Source of the DNA: Paenibacillus hemerocallicola
GTDB taxonomy: Bacteria > Bacillota > Bacilli > Paenibacillales > NBRC-103111
Assembly (NCBI RefSeq): GCF_006265175.1
Contig: NZ_VDCQ01000053.1
Coordinates: forward strand, 1 to 64,000
Direction of reading: 5' to 3'
DNA length: 64,000 nt
Below the pieces are notes generated by a model. That model was not told the DNA's origin, did no database searches, and was given only the letters and a program-made list of their open reading frames with translations. The position numbers and the translations under genes are program-made. Positions 17,413-27,267 of the stretch are shown piece after piece; within the stretch, counting starts at the first letter, position 1; every line of letters begins with the position of its first letter.

Positions 17413-19560
17413 TCAGGAGGCGAGGCATGAGGGCAGAAACACGCGGATTTCCGTACCGAGACCGGGCTCGCTCGTTACGTTGACGCGCCCGCCATGATTT
17501 TCGACAATGTTCAAGCTGACCATCATGCCCAGCCCCGTTCCTTTTTCCTTCGTCGTATAGAACGGCTGGCCGAGCATCCGGATTTTATCCTCCGAAATCC
17601 CCACGCCTTCATCGCGAACGACGATTACGATGTCGGACCGGTCTGCTTTGGCTTCGATCGTAATCGTGCCGCCCGTGGGCATCGCTTCGATCGAATTTTT
17701 CACCATATTGATAAAAACCTGCTTGAGCTGGTTCGGATCGCAGCTTACTTGCAGGGAAGGCCCTTCGTAGCTTCGGACGATTTGTACGTCATGCATGATC
17801 GCTTCCGATTCGAGCAAGGTAACGACATGGTCGAGAATAACGGGGACATAGGTCGGCTGATATTCCACCGCCTGCGGCTTCGAGAGCATGAGCAGCTCGC
17901 CCGTAATGAGCTCGATGCGTCCGATTTCGGCCAATATGATATCGTAGTAGCTTACGGGCATCCGTTCTTTCATAAGCTGGATAAAGCCCTTGATCGCGGT
18001 AAGCGGGTTTCGGATTTCATGGGCGATGCCGGCTGCCAGCTCCCCGGCCATAGTCAGCTTCTCGGATCTCCGGATCATCTCCCTCGCCTGCTTCAGCTCC
18101 GTGATGTCGCGGAAAGTGACTACGGCTGCCGCCGTCTCCGAGCCCGCCGACACGATCGGATTAACCGTATATTCCACGGGAAAACTGCTCCCGTCCTTTC
18201 TCCAGAACAATTCATCCGGCATATGAACCTGCTTCCGTTCCTTCATCGCGGTAAAAATCGCGCAATGCTCCGGCTTGCTGGTCGTTCCGTCGGAATGCGT
18301 ATGATGGATCAGATCGTGCGCTTCCAGACCGATCAGATCGGCCGAAGAGTAGCCGGTCATCTCCTCTGCCGCTTTGTTCCAGAACACGGTCTTTCTATCC
18401 GCGCCCAAACCGTATACCCCTTCCACCATCGTGTTCAGGATGAGCTCGTGACGCTCGGTCAGCTGCCGCAACTGTTCCTTCATCATTTTGTCCAATGTAA
18501 TATTTTTCACAATGATGCAGACGCCTTGCAAAACGCCGTCAGCGAGCATCGGAATCGACGATACGCTGACATCGTTTCGGCTGCCCGTTTTGCTTATAAT
18601 GCCGATTTCCATCGAGTGCCCTTGACCTGCCAACGATTTGTCCAAGCTTTCTTGGGCTGACGCCAAATCCTCGGGGCAAACGAATTCGAGCAAGTTCCGG
18701 CCGACGATTTCCTCGGCTTCATATCCGGCGACCTCCAGCGCTCTGCGATTGGAGCGAAGCACCTTTCCCTGGTTGTCCGCGACGATGACAAGCTCGGGGC
18801 TTTGCTCGAACAACGAGCTGTACTTCAGCTCGGCCGCCCGCAGCCGCCGGTTGACGAGCAGCGACATAGCGCTGATCCCGGACAGGAACAGCGCTGCGAT
18901 GCCGACCGTGCTGGCAACGAACATATCCGAAACGGCAACGATAGGCGTATTGTCAATCGGTTGATCATAGCGGAATGTTGTACCGTTCATGGCCATATAA
19001 TGGACTCCCACGGCTCCCAGTCCCATGATAAGCGAGCAAAGCGCTTTCCACCCATGGCTGTTCCCCCTGAACCGGTATGCCAGCCGGAAGGAAACGTAAG
19101 AGGCCGTTACGGCCAGTGCCCATGAGACAAAAATCCACACGGAATCGTACGTCAAATCCGCTTGCAAATGGATGGCATGCACGCCTACAAAGTGCATGGC
19201 GCATACGCCTGTCCCCGCAACGAGGCTTCCCGCCGCAAGCCGTCCTTTGCTTGAGCTCGGAGAAGTATCGGATAAAATGCTGAAGGCGGCCAAAAACGCG
19301 AAAAACGGCACGGCCGCGGACAACAGAAAAACGTAGAAATGGTGGTTCGCGGAGAGCGGCGTCCGATACGCCATCATGGCGAAAAATTGGGCCGCCCATA
19401 AGCCGATTCCGGTCGTAAACGCCGAATAAAACAGACGTAGACGGTCTTTGTGGACACTCATCTCTCCGATCAGCGTAATTACCGTGTAAGAAGCCGCGAA
19501 TGCGATCACATAAGACAGAACCATAAGCCAACCGTCATGAATTTGAGCAATCATTAGCAT
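17413..19560 (-). CDS. MHYT-PAS-PAS sensor histidine kinase
   Basis: 715 residues. Residues about 10-215 form seven membrane helices with the MHYT-type motifs AMHFVGVHAI and GVHYMAMNGTTF, while the first repeat is worn (AAQFFAMMAY). MHYT domains are thought to bind metal and sense small gases such as O2, CO or NO. Two PAS domains follow (about 240-355 and 370-490), then a HisKA domain with the phospho-acceptor in GIAHEIRNPLTAIKG and a HATPase domain with NQLKQVFINMVKNSIEAM, DEGVGIS and GTGLGM. It resembles the sporulation/KinA-KinB type output. No response regulator lies next to it. Confidence 0.93.
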   Translation of the reverse strand: MLMIAQIHDGWLMVLSYVIAFAASYTVITLIGEMSVHKDRLRLFYSAFTTGIGLWAAQFFAMMAYRTPLSANHHFYVFLLSAAVPFFAFLAAFSILSDTSPSSSKGRLAAGSLVAGTGVCAMHFVGVHAIHLQADLTYDSVWIFVSWALAVTASYVSFRLAYRFRGNSHGWKALCSLIMGLGAVGVHYMAMNGTTFRYDQPIDNTPIVAVSDMFVASTVGIAALFLSGISAMSLLVNRRLRAAELKYSSLFEQSPELVIVADNQGKVLRSNRRALEVAGYEAEEIVGRNLLEFVCPEDLASAQESLDKSLAGQGHSMEIGIISKTGSRNDVSVSSIPMLADGVLQGVCIIVKNITLDKMMKEQLRQLTERHELILNTMVEGVYGLGADRKTVFWNKAAEEMTGYSSADLIGLEAHDLIHHTHSDGTTSKPEHCAIFTAMKERKQVHMPDELFWRKDGSSFPVEYTVNPIVSAGSETAAAVVTFRDITELKQAREMIRRSEKLTMAGELAAGIAHEIRNPLTAIKGFIQLMKERMPVSYYDIILAEIGRIELITGELLMLSKPQAVEYQPTYVPVILDHVVTLLESEAIMHDVQIVRSYEGPSLQVSCDPNQLKQVFINMVKNSIEAMPTGGTITIEAKADRSDIVIVVRDEGVGISEDKIRMLGQPFYTTKEKGTGLGMMVSLNIVENHGGRVNVTSEPGLGTEIRVFLPSCLAS

Positions 19561-19733
19561 GCGAACGCGCTCCTTCGGACCGTCGAGTTCAGAGTAGCGC
19601 TTTCATTGTATCAGGAGATCCGAAGGAACATGCTCGAATATTGTCGAAGCCGTCAGAAATCTTCCCCATTTACTTCTCCCGCCACGCGTTGCCTCGCTGC
19701 ATGTCGGATGTCAGACAAGCGTCTTGACGCCGC

Positions 19734-20618
19734 TTACTGCCGTTCAAACGTTCGTTTGTAGTACGCGTTCCAGTTCGGCTGCGAGCCGTCGACATCCGTG
19801 AAGCCGTACTCCTCCGCCAAGTCCCCCGACATAAGTGCCTTTCCCGCCTTGGCCGCAACATTCGGGTCGCTTGCCAAAGCGGCTACGGCTTTGCCGATAT
19901 AATAAGGCGTCTCCGACTGCGCGAAGTGCACGTCCTTGGCTACCGCATCCCGCCAATTCGTTTCGGATACGCCGAAATGATCGAGTACCGCCTCGGAGCG
20001 AAGAAACCCCGGAGTGAGCGCCAGAGCCGTCACGCCGTGCGGCTTCAAGTCGGCCGCCATCCCCTCCGCCAAATGGATCGTCGACACTTTGGCCAAGCTG
20101 TAATAAAGCGTGCCCCTGTACCGGTAATCGGTGCCGTCCGTCACTTCGATCACGAGACCTTGTCGGCGGGCGACCATCATCGGGACGCCGTAATGGCTCG
20201 TGATGATATGGGAATGCACGGCGCGCCGCTGCATGAGCAGCCCGTTGTCCAACGAATGCTCCCAGAACGGCGTCTCCCACTGGGTCAACGAATCCCCGCC
20301 CCATACGTCATTGACGAGAATGTCCAGCCTTCCGTCCTGCTCTCGGCCGATGCGCCCGAACAGCGCCTTCACGTCCTCTTCCACCGTATGGTCGGTTCGG
20401 ACCGCTATTCCGATGCCGCCTCTAGCATTCACCAGCGCGGCGGTTTCGTCGATCGTCTCGCTTCTTCCGTCCGTCGCGGGATTGCCCTTGACGCTGCGTC
20501 CCGTTACGTATACGGTCGCGCCGGCTTCTCCCAGCATGACGGCTATGCCTCTGCCTCCCCCGCGCGTCGCTCCGGTCACTACGGCTACTTTTCCCGCAAG
20601 CGGTTTGTTGCTGCTCAT
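19734..20618 (-). CDS. Short-chain dehydrogenase/reductase (SDR)
   Basis: 294 residues, a Rossmann-fold NAD(P)H oxidoreductase. Cofactor loop VVTGATRGGGRGIAV is near residue 11, LVNDVWGGD stands where NNAG is usual, and the active-site pair is in YYSLAKVS (Tyr-x-x-x-Lys). The segment after TGRS suggests NADP use. The start at SSNKPLAG is chosen for AAGGAG 11 bases ahead of its ATG. The substrate is unknown; no functional partner is visible nearby. Confidence 0.88.
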   Translation of the reverse strand: MSSNKPLAGKVAVVTGATRGGGRGIAVMLGEAGATVYVTGRSVKGNPATDGRSETIDETAALVNARGGIGIAVRTDHTVEEDVKALFGRIGREQDGRLDILVNDVWGGDSLTQWETPFWEHSLDNGLLMQRRAVHSHIITSHYGVPMMVARRQGLVIEVTDGTDYRYRGTLYYSLAKVSTIHLAEGMAADLKPHGVTALALTPGFLRSEAVLDHFGVSETNWRDAVAKDVHFAQSETPYYIGKAVAALASDPNVAAKAGKALMSGDLAEEYGFTDVDGSQPNWNAYYKRTFERQ

Positions 20619-20711
20619 TTTTCGACTCACTCCTTGTATTCGATTCATGTTCACCTTCTTTACTCTTTTAGTATACCCGCCACTGACGACACCTTTTGTC
20701 ATATTGAAAGC

Positions 20712-21650
20712 TCATGCTTTCTCGATCAGCGCCGCCCTTCTAGCTTGCAGCGAGACGAGCTCGCCTTCCGCCGCGCTTACTTCGCGACGCAGCCCGGAAA
20801 CGATTCGCTCCATATTTTGCCGAACGCCCCGGACTTGTTCGAGCGATCGCTCGATCCGACCTTGCACGATCCAGTCCGTAATGAGCCCGTCGAAGAAGTA
20901 GTCCGCGAACTCCAACGACCCGCCGATCTCGATATGAATATCCGAACGGCGGTCGAGGTCGGCCAATTCCTTCTCGAACAGCCTCAGTTTGCGCTGCGCT
21001 TCCTGCACGACGGCGCGGGCGTCATCGATATGGCCGTGCTTGATATACGTGCTGATCGTGCCGCCGCCGATCATATCCCATGTCCCCCAGCCTTCCGCCT
21101 TGTCCAAGCTCGCTTCCGCCTCCCGCAGCAGCGCCAGCGCCTTTCCGCCCGCATCGACGGCTTCGCGCAGCTCGCCCAGCTTCATGCCGCATTCGAGAGC
21201 CGCATCGTCAAGCTCGTCGATGAGCCGGGCCGATTCCGTCGAATGGGCCAGCAGCTTCGCCTCCTTCTCGCGCAGCAGCGCCTCGTACTCGTCCTCGGCG
21301 AATCGCACGTCGGCCAGCGCCGTCCCCGCCTCGCTCCGCTCGAGCTCAAGCGTTGCAAGCTGTTCCCGCGCTTCCTGCAGCTTCAAAGCGGCGTGCAGCG
21401 CCTGCTGGCGCTCCAGCTCCAGCTGTTCGTCCTTGCTTCGCAAAATCGTGTGGAACAAATTCGTCATCGTCAGATTGGTCAACTGCTCCACGTCGCGGTT
21501 TTCCCGTTCCAGCCGAAGTTCCAGCGCGGGCAACGTTTTTTGCAGCTCCCGGATTCGCGCCTGCACTTCATTCAGCCTCCGTTCCCATTTCAGCTTGTGC
21601 TGCCGTTTCTCATTCGCCTCGGCCAATCTCCGGTTCAACGTTTCCCACAT
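20712..21650 (-). CDS. Coiled-coil protein of unknown function
   Basis: 312 residues with no signal peptide or membrane helix. Residues 1-175 are almost wholly heptad-rich, charged coiled coil (ANEKRQHKLKWERRLNE, ELERQQALHAALKLQEAREQ). Residues about 180-260 hold a more globular piece with KAEGWGTWDMIGGGTISTY and HIEIGGSLEFADYFFDGLI, followed by another helix pair. GGAGGG precedes the ATG by six bases. I do not recognise a function; a structural or stress-linked cytosolic role is possible. Confidence 0.8.
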   Translation of the reverse strand: MWETLNRRLAEANEKRQHKLKWERRLNEVQARIRELQKTLPALELRLERENRDVEQLTNLTMTNLFHTILRSKDEQLELERQQALHAALKLQEAREQLATLELERSEAGTALADVRFAEDEYEALLREKEAKLLAHSTESARLIDELDDAALECGMKLGELREAVDAGGKALALLREAEASLDKAEGWGTWDMIGGGTISTYIKHGHIDDARAVVQEAQRKLRLFEKELADLDRRSDIHIEIGGSLEFADYFFDGLITDWIVQGRIERSLEQVRGVRQNMERIVSGLRREVSAAEGELVSLQARRAALIEKA

Positions 21651-21755
21651 CGCGATCCCTCCGATCCGTTATGTTACATACTACGAGACTGACTTCCGGT
21701 ATGTTTCATCCCGCCCGTGGATAAGCTAATGCTCGAAAAGGAAAGGAGGAAAACG

Positions 21756-21911
21756 ATGGACAAGCGGGAGGAAGCCGTACAACGTGACGTCGGCGAGGAT
21801 TTGTCCGCGCACGAACGCCTCGGCATGAGAATAAACGACAAAAACGACGACCCGACCGATATGGAACGGGACGGCCGCATCGATATCGCCCCGGATAGCG
21901 CGCCGTTCTGA
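21756..21911 (+). CDS. Small acidic hypothetical protein, 51 residues
   Basis: A short highly charged protein (DKREEAVQRDVGEDLSAHER... DIAPDSAPF) with no Cys and no hydrophobic segment. The ATG at 21756 has a full AAAGGAGG box five bases ahead, and an intrinsic terminator follows eight codons later, so it is a complete transcription unit rather than a chance frame. Function unknown. Confidence 0.75.
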   Translation: MDKREEAVQRDVGEDLSAHERLGMRINDKNDDPTDMERDGRIDIAPDSAPF

Positions 21912-21923
21912 GCGCGAACGGGA

Positions 21924-21962
21924 AAAGCCCCGCCTCTTTCGCGAGAAGCGGGGCTTGTTTTG
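21924..21962. terminator. Terminator hairpin
   Basis: AAGCCCCGCCTC pairs with GAGAAGCGGGGCTT around a short loop; AAAA before and TTTT after serve both the 51-residue gene and the convergent SBP gene. Confidence 0.85.
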
Positions 21963-21980
21963 CTAAGCTGCCGTATCGCT

Positions 21981-23582
21981 CTATCTCTTGACGAACCGGT
22001 CGAGCGCATCCTGCTTCAGCCGGATTACCTCGTCTATGCCCATTTTACGGATTGTCGCCACGAACTTGTCGAAGTTGTCGATCGGCTCCACGCCCATAAT
22101 AAACTTGTTGACCATTTCATCGAAATAGGCGTTTACGTCGTTCATGATCGAGGTCTGCTTCGAGCTTTGTCCGGAATTCATCGTAAAAGGCGGCAGCAGC
22201 TTCGAATGATCCGCCTTCGTCCAGACGGCGACCGCATGCTTCTGCTCCGGCATCGGCATATATTGCTCGGCGAACCGCTTATCGTATACGAAAGGCCCCG
22301 CGAAAGTGCCGTGCGAATACCGCGTTATGGCCAAGCCCATGCTCAGGTTGTCCGGATGATTCGTGATCCGGTCGGTCAGCTTCGGATACCCGTTTTCCAG
22401 CCTGTAGCTGACATTCTCGATGCCGAAATTGAACAGCAGCCGGCCTGCCTCGCTATACGCGTAATCCAGCCACCTGACGATTTTCTCCGGCTGCTCCGCC
22501 GTCGCGGAGATCGCGGCTCCCCGGCCGTTAAACGAACTTTCCTTATGACCGATCGACCGGCCGCCCGGTTCAAGTGACGGATACGGAGCGGCCACCAGCT
22601 TGAAGCCCGGGTCGGTCTTCGACATGATGGACGTGTACGTCCCGATTCCGTAGCCGGTATTCATCGCCATCGAACCTACGAGACCTTCCGTCATCTTCGC
22701 ATCCTTCAGCTTCTGGTCGAGCGTGGCATAGTCTTTGTCGATCAAGCCTTCCTTGTACCACCGGTTCATCATCGCGAGAAAGTCTTTGAACCTCGGATCG
22801 ATCGGACCGTATTTCACTGTGCCGGCATCCTGATAGAACACCGAAGTAATTCCATACGCGCCTACAAAAGCGTGTCCGAAATTCATCACCCTGACGTCGA
22901 ACAGAAGCGGGATTTCGTCCTTCCTGCCGTTGCCGTTCGGATCGTTGTCGCGAAAGGCGGTCAATACGCTCTCCCATTCCTGCAGCGTAGCCGGCACTTG
23001 CAGGCCGAGCTTGTCGAGCCAATCCTGCCTGAGCGCCGGACCGTTGTAGACGAGCGCATCGGGGACGTCGGCGAAATAAGGGAACATATACAGATTGCCT
23101 TCGTCGGTCGTCGCCAGCTTCTTGAACTCGGGGTTTTCTCTCAGCACCTTCGACAGGTTGGGGGCGTGCTTCTCGATCAGCTCGTTCAGGCGGATGATCC
23201 GCTTTTCCTTGATCGCATTATCCGGTCCTTTCGGAACGCTGGCCCATACATATTCGATGACGTCCGGCAAGTTCCCGGAAGCGATCATCAAGTTGAACTG
23301 ATCCTTTTCCTGCCCGATGGCCGGATGCCGGAAGTCGACCTTCGCACCGGTTATACGCTCCATCTCCTTGTAAGCCGCTATTTCGTTGAAGCTTTTCATC
23401 GTAGCCGCCACGCCTGCGGTCATCGGAACCCAATACGTCAAAGCTTCGGGATAGTTCGTATGCTTGGCGGGAGCCGTTTCCGCGGTTCCCTTCCCGCCCG
23501 TGGACGATTCGCTGCAGCCCCCTATCGCTCCGGCCGCCAGGGCGGATGCCAGCAGCAAAGGGACGAACGGTTTCCTCTTCAT
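21981..23582 (-). CDS. Extracellular solute-binding lipoprotein, LplA-like
   Basis: 533 residues, the size of the long LplA-type SBPs. The leader ends in AIGGCSESS (lipobox Cys 23). The N-terminus MTAGVAATMKSFNEIAAYKE and the segment VDFRHPAIGQEKDQFNLMIASG are characteristic of that group, which feeds oligosaccharides to LplB/LplC-type permeases. AAGGGGAG lies eight bases before the ATG. It follows the membrane AraC sensor gene by 23 bases in the same direction. It is not of the same family as the four ~430-residue SBPs here. Confidence 0.92.
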   Translation of the reverse strand: MKRKPFVPLLLASALAAGAIGGCSESSTGGKGTAETAPAKHTNYPEALTYWVPMTAGVAATMKSFNEIAAYKEMERITGAKVDFRHPAIGQEKDQFNLMIASGNLPDVIEYVWASVPKGPDNAIKEKRIIRLNELIEKHAPNLSKVLRENPEFKKLATTDEGNLYMFPYFADVPDALVYNGPALRQDWLDKLGLQVPATLQEWESVLTAFRDNDPNGNGRKDEIPLLFDVRVMNFGHAFVGAYGITSVFYQDAGTVKYGPIDPRFKDFLAMMNRWYKEGLIDKDYATLDQKLKDAKMTEGLVGSMAMNTGYGIGTYTSIMSKTDPGFKLVAAPYPSLEPGGRSIGHKESSFNGRGAAISATAEQPEKIVRWLDYAYSEAGRLLFNFGIENVSYRLENGYPKLTDRITNHPDNLSMGLAITRYSHGTFAGPFVYDKRFAEQYMPMPEQKHAVAVWTKADHSKLLPPFTMNSGQSSKQTSIMNDVNAYFDEMVNKFIMGVEPIDNFDKFVATIRKMGIDEVIRLKQDALDRFVKR

Positions 23583-23605
23583 GGCGGCACTCCCCTTTCC
23601 ATAGG

Positions 23606-25906
23606 CTACGGCGACGCGGCCGCATCGGACGTTCTCTCCCGTTCGGCCATTTCCCGGTACTGCCCCGGCGTAATGCCTTCGATTTTTTTGAAAACCCGGC
23701 CGAAGCCGATATGGTTCGCATACCCGACCTTGCGGGAAATGTCGCCGATCGTAAGCCGGGTTCCCGCGAGCATCGTCTTCGCTTGGGCGATCCGGTATTC
23801 CGCGATGTAATCGGAGATGTTGCCGCCGCCGTACTTCTTGAAAAACGCGGAGCAATATTGCGGCGTAATGCCGAGATAGTCGGCGATCAACGTCAGGCTC
23901 AAATTCCCGTTTCCGTACTGCTCCCCGATAAATTTCACGATGCCGGCATACAGCCGCTCCCCCTGGTCGGTACGCGCTCCTTTGGCCGAGGCGCATATTT
24001 CGCGAAGCGTCCCCTTCAGCCGCTCGAGCATCTGTTCCGCCGTAGAGCAGTCGACGAAATAAGCGATCGGATCGCCGAAGCCTTCGGGGGGCGTTTGCCC
24101 CCCATCCGACGCATGCACCGCTCTGAGCAGCGAGCCCAATATGTCAAAAAACAGAAACCGGCCCATCTCGGGCGAAAGTCGGCCGTCAGTCAAATTGTCG
24201 TCGACGATTTGGCCAAGCAGACTCTCCGCCTTGTCGTAATCTCCGGTTTTGGCGTAATTGATCAGTTGAACTTCCAGTTCAGGCGGATACCGGTAAATCG
24301 ACCGGCTCCCCGATGCCGGGTCCGCGTGGTACAAAATGTCGTTCGTACCCTGAAGCATGCGGCGGTCCAAAGCAAGCAAAGCGTCGGTATAGCATCTCCA
24401 TATATGTTCCGGCTTGTCCCGGGTCGGGCTGACCGAGATCGCGACGCTCATGCGGAACCTTTCCTCCACTGCCCGCTTCAGCTCGACGATCCACGCGTCA
24501 TCGCTTCCGTCCTCGGCCCCGAACTCCAATACCGCGATCCGATTCCGCTCCAATTCCACGACGAAGCCGTTGCCCTGCAAAAGCTCGCCGCTCAGATTGG
24601 CGACGATGAACCGGAGCAGCGCCCATTCGCGCTCCGTCTCGGTTATCATGAATTTGCTGCCGTCTTCAATATCGATGAGCACGACTCTGTACGTCCGGTA
24701 ATCCAGCTTTACCTGCATAAATTCCAACGACTCCCGATCCAGCACCGATACGTCGACGTTCCCTTTGATTAATCGGGACAGGAAATTGGCCCGGATGATC
24801 GGCGCCTGCATCTCGATCGTTTGCTTAAGCGCGCGCTCCTCGTCGAACGAGCGGATCAAGGCGCTGCGGATGTAATCGTACTCGTTCATCGAGTCCGCGC
24901 CGGAGCCGCTCTTGCGTCCCGTAATGACACGGATCATGTCCCGCACCGGCTTGTAATTGCGGTAAGCCAGCATGCAGGAAACGGCAAGACCGGCTGCCGC
25001 GCCGAAGCAGAACAACTGCAGAAACAACGTTTTGACTTGTCGGATCGGACTCATGACGATATGTTTCGGCACGACCGACACGTATTTCCACCCGTTCTCT
25101 CCCGTCGTAAACGATACCATCATGCTCGTTCCCTCGTGCTCGAGCATGAACGAATCGCGGCCAGTCGACAGTCGGGTCCGAATATCCGCCGCCAGCTCTC
25201 TGCGTTCCGGCGTCGAGACGATCACCTTCCCGTCTTGATCGAGAACGTAGTTCAAGCTGTTGCCGTTCCATTCGACCCGCTTCAGCAGTTCGATAACTTG
25301 TTGCTCGTCGACAAGAAACACGACGGAGCCTTTCGGATTCGCCGTCTCGTCCAGCGGCAGAGACTGCACATAAGCGAGCATCGTCTTCGTCGAACCGTTG
25401 TCGATCACTTCGACAGCGGGCAGAAACGATTTATAGTTGCGCTCGGCCAGCAGCATCCTAAGCTCTCCCGATTGACCGAACTGCTGGATGCGCTTGAAAT
25501 ACAAATCATGTCCGGTTTGCGCCGTCGGCGTAACAACCATGTCCCGCTCTCTGAACGAAATGAAAGCGGAGTTGAAGAAATCGCTTACATTCAGTAGACC
25601 GCTCAAGCTTTTCATTAAACTGATCGATCGCATCTGGACGGTCCCGTAATCGCTCTCCGCATTGTGCAGCAGCCATTGCACATCCGTATTCATGGCAAGC
25701 TGCAGCATCATCCGGTCCAATTCCCGCAGTCGGCCGTCCACCGTTTGCTGTACCTGCTCGAGCATCCCGAAGTTGGCCCGATTGACGTTGCGGGTCAAGG
25801 CGTTCTCCATAATCCGGTATCCGATCCAGCCTGCGGTAAGCGGTATAACGAGCAGCAGGCAGTAGGAGATCAGAATGGTGACGAATACGCTTTTTCGACG
25901 CAGCAT
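23606..25906 (-). CDS. Membrane-bound AraC-type regulator with extracellular sensor
   Basis: 766 residues. One membrane helix near residues 10-32, an extracellular Cache-like domain to about 295, a second helix near 297-320, a cytosolic linker of about 330 residues, and a C-terminal AraC DNA-binding domain (about 665-760) with TLIADYLGITPQYCSAFFKK and IGDISRKVGYANHIGFGRVF. This one-component design lets the cell sense an outside glycan directly. It overlaps no neighbour and is followed after 23 bases by the LplA-like SBP gene, its likely partner or target. Confidence 0.92.
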   Translation of the reverse strand: MLRRKSVFVTILISYCLLLVIPLTAGWIGYRIMENALTRNVNRANFGMLEQVQQTVDGRLRELDRMMLQLAMNTDVQWLLHNAESDYGTVQMRSISLMKSLSGLLNVSDFFNSAFISFRERDMVVTPTAQTGHDLYFKRIQQFGQSGELRMLLAERNYKSFLPAVEVIDNGSTKTMLAYVQSLPLDETANPKGSVVFLVDEQQVIELLKRVEWNGNSLNYVLDQDGKVIVSTPERRELAADIRTRLSTGRDSFMLEHEGTSMMVSFTTGENGWKYVSVVPKHIVMSPIRQVKTLFLQLFCFGAAAGLAVSCMLAYRNYKPVRDMIRVITGRKSGSGADSMNEYDYIRSALIRSFDEERALKQTIEMQAPIIRANFLSRLIKGNVDVSVLDRESLEFMQVKLDYRTYRVVLIDIEDGSKFMITETEREWALLRFIVANLSGELLQGNGFVVELERNRIAVLEFGAEDGSDDAWIVELKRAVEERFRMSVAISVSPTRDKPEHIWRCYTDALLALDRRMLQGTNDILYHADPASGSRSIYRYPPELEVQLINYAKTGDYDKAESLLGQIVDDNLTDGRLSPEMGRFLFFDILGSLLRAVHASDGGQTPPEGFGDPIAYFVDCSTAEQMLERLKGTLREICASAKGARTDQGERLYAGIVKFIGEQYGNGNLSLTLIADYLGITPQYCSAFFKKYGGGNISDYIAEYRIAQAKTMLAGTRLTIGDISRKVGYANHIGFGRVFKKIEGITPGQYREMAERERTSDAAASP

Positions 25907-26148
25907 GATGTGGGAATCCCTCCGAACGTTGGTTGCCTCGCTTCACCTTATTACTATAACAGCTCGGCGGAGGGCTAGAAAGCTTCTGCCTAAAATCGGA
26001 TACCGCACCTTAAAACTAGTTGCTGCCCGAACGGAAAAACGTATACCGGAATTCGGAACATACGCTTTATAAGGACAGACCGGCTTTCTATGATGGTATT
26101 GAAGTCCAATCCAACGCAGGAACGAAAGGAAGGGGAACGGCGTTGAAC

Positions 26149-27249
26149 ATGAAAATGGCCAAACCGATTTCGCTCGTATTGGCAGGCTGCATTCTCGCAG
26201 CGGGATTTGCCGGATTGACCGCTTATGCCGATAAGGGCAAGAAGGAGAAGGAGTCGTCCGTGTCCGTCTCGACCTACGGCAATACGGCTTACAAGGAGGT
26301 GACGTTATACGGAGCTTCGCCGTCCAATACGCCCGCGCAGAACAAGCAGGCGCTGCAGGATGCGATCGCGGCGATCGACGCCGAGGGCGGGGGCGTGCTC
26401 GTCGTACCGTACAACATCGAGTACGGCTACAAGCGGAACACGGTATCGACCCATCCCGATTTTTCCGCGACTTCCACCGACATTTTGGTTATCGACTATT
26501 CGAAAGGCTCGACGTATGCGACGAGCACGAATCCATTGTCCCGCGACGGCATGCAGGTCCGCTACTTCTCAGGCACGGGGGGCAACGAGTCGGACGGCCA
26601 GCATGACGGCAATACGACATGGCTTATGGGCAACCACCATCCGGCTCTAGCGCTCATGCACAATAACGCGACTTCCAACAACCGGCAGGCGACGGTCTTT
26701 TTCGGCAACCGCGGCAAGGTGAACTGGGGGATCGGGCAAGGCACGAATTCGATTGCCGGAGGCACCGACGACCAGCTCAGCCATTTCAAAATCGTCGGCA
26801 ATAACATAAACGGCGGAACCGGACTGACCACGATGTTTACGATATTGAAGACGAACGGATACTTCGGCTTCAACAACAACGCGCCGACGAAGGAATTCAC
26901 GTTCGCCGGCCGGCAGGCGGACACCGAGTTTCTGATCCAGCAGACGAAGGCCGGGGGAGACGTATACCTCATCCTGAGAACGAAAACGAACGAAAGGAAA
27001 TTCAAGCTGGAGGACGACAACGGAGATCTCGTCATTACGAGGTCCAATTCAGCCGCGGATGCGGTCCGGTTATCGGCAACCGGAACCGGCTCGTTCGCGA
27101 ACGGCGTCGCCGGCGGAGCTTTCGCGTCGACCGGTCGACCCGATCCATCGACGCTTCCGGTCGGCACGATGATATTCGATACGACGCTCGGCAAGCCGCT
27201 GTGGTCGCATGACGGCCATTGGAAAGACGCGAACGGTACCGCCCAATAG
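26149..27249 (+). CDS. Secreted protein with tail-spike/beta-helix features
   Basis: 366 residues. A signal peptide (LVLAGCILAAGFAGLTAYA) is cut near residue 27. Near residues 55-110 the segment NTPAQNKQALQDAIAAIDAE followed by GGGVLVVP resembles the start of pectate-lyase-type beta-helices. The C-terminus STGRPDPSTLPVGTMIFDTT then LGKPLWSHDGHWKD is a motif often found at the end of phage tail-spike and secreted beta-helix proteins. The middle is Asn/Gly-rich and beta-like. Start: ATG 26149 (GGAAGGGGA about 11 bases ahead); TTG 26143 is also possible. Enzymatic activity is not evident. It is followed by the GHL10-like gene after 18 bases. Confidence 0.7.
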   Translation: MKMAKPISLVLAGCILAAGFAGLTAYADKGKKEKESSVSVSTYGNTAYKEVTLYGASPSNTPAQNKQALQDAIAAIDAEGGGVLVVPYNIEYGYKRNTVSTHPDFSATSTDILVIDYSKGSTYATSTNPLSRDGMQVRYFSGTGGNESDGQHDGNTTWLMGNHHPALALMHNNATSNNRQATVFFGNRGKVNWGIGQGTNSIAGGTDDQLSHFKIVGNNINGGTGLTTMFTILKTNGYFGFNNNAPTKEFTFAGRQADTEFLIQQTKAGGDVYLILRTKTNERKFKLEDDNGDLVITRSNSAADAVRLSATGTGSFANGVAGGAFASTGRPDPSTLPVGTMIFDTTLGKPLWSHDGHWKDANGTAQ

Positions 27250-27267
27250 GCAGGAGGCATCCTTACA

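Noticed and set aside
19592-19605. cre-like box near the MHYT kinase start (TAGCGCTTTCA)
   Set aside because: Four mismatches to the 14-base CcpA consensus; too weak to list.
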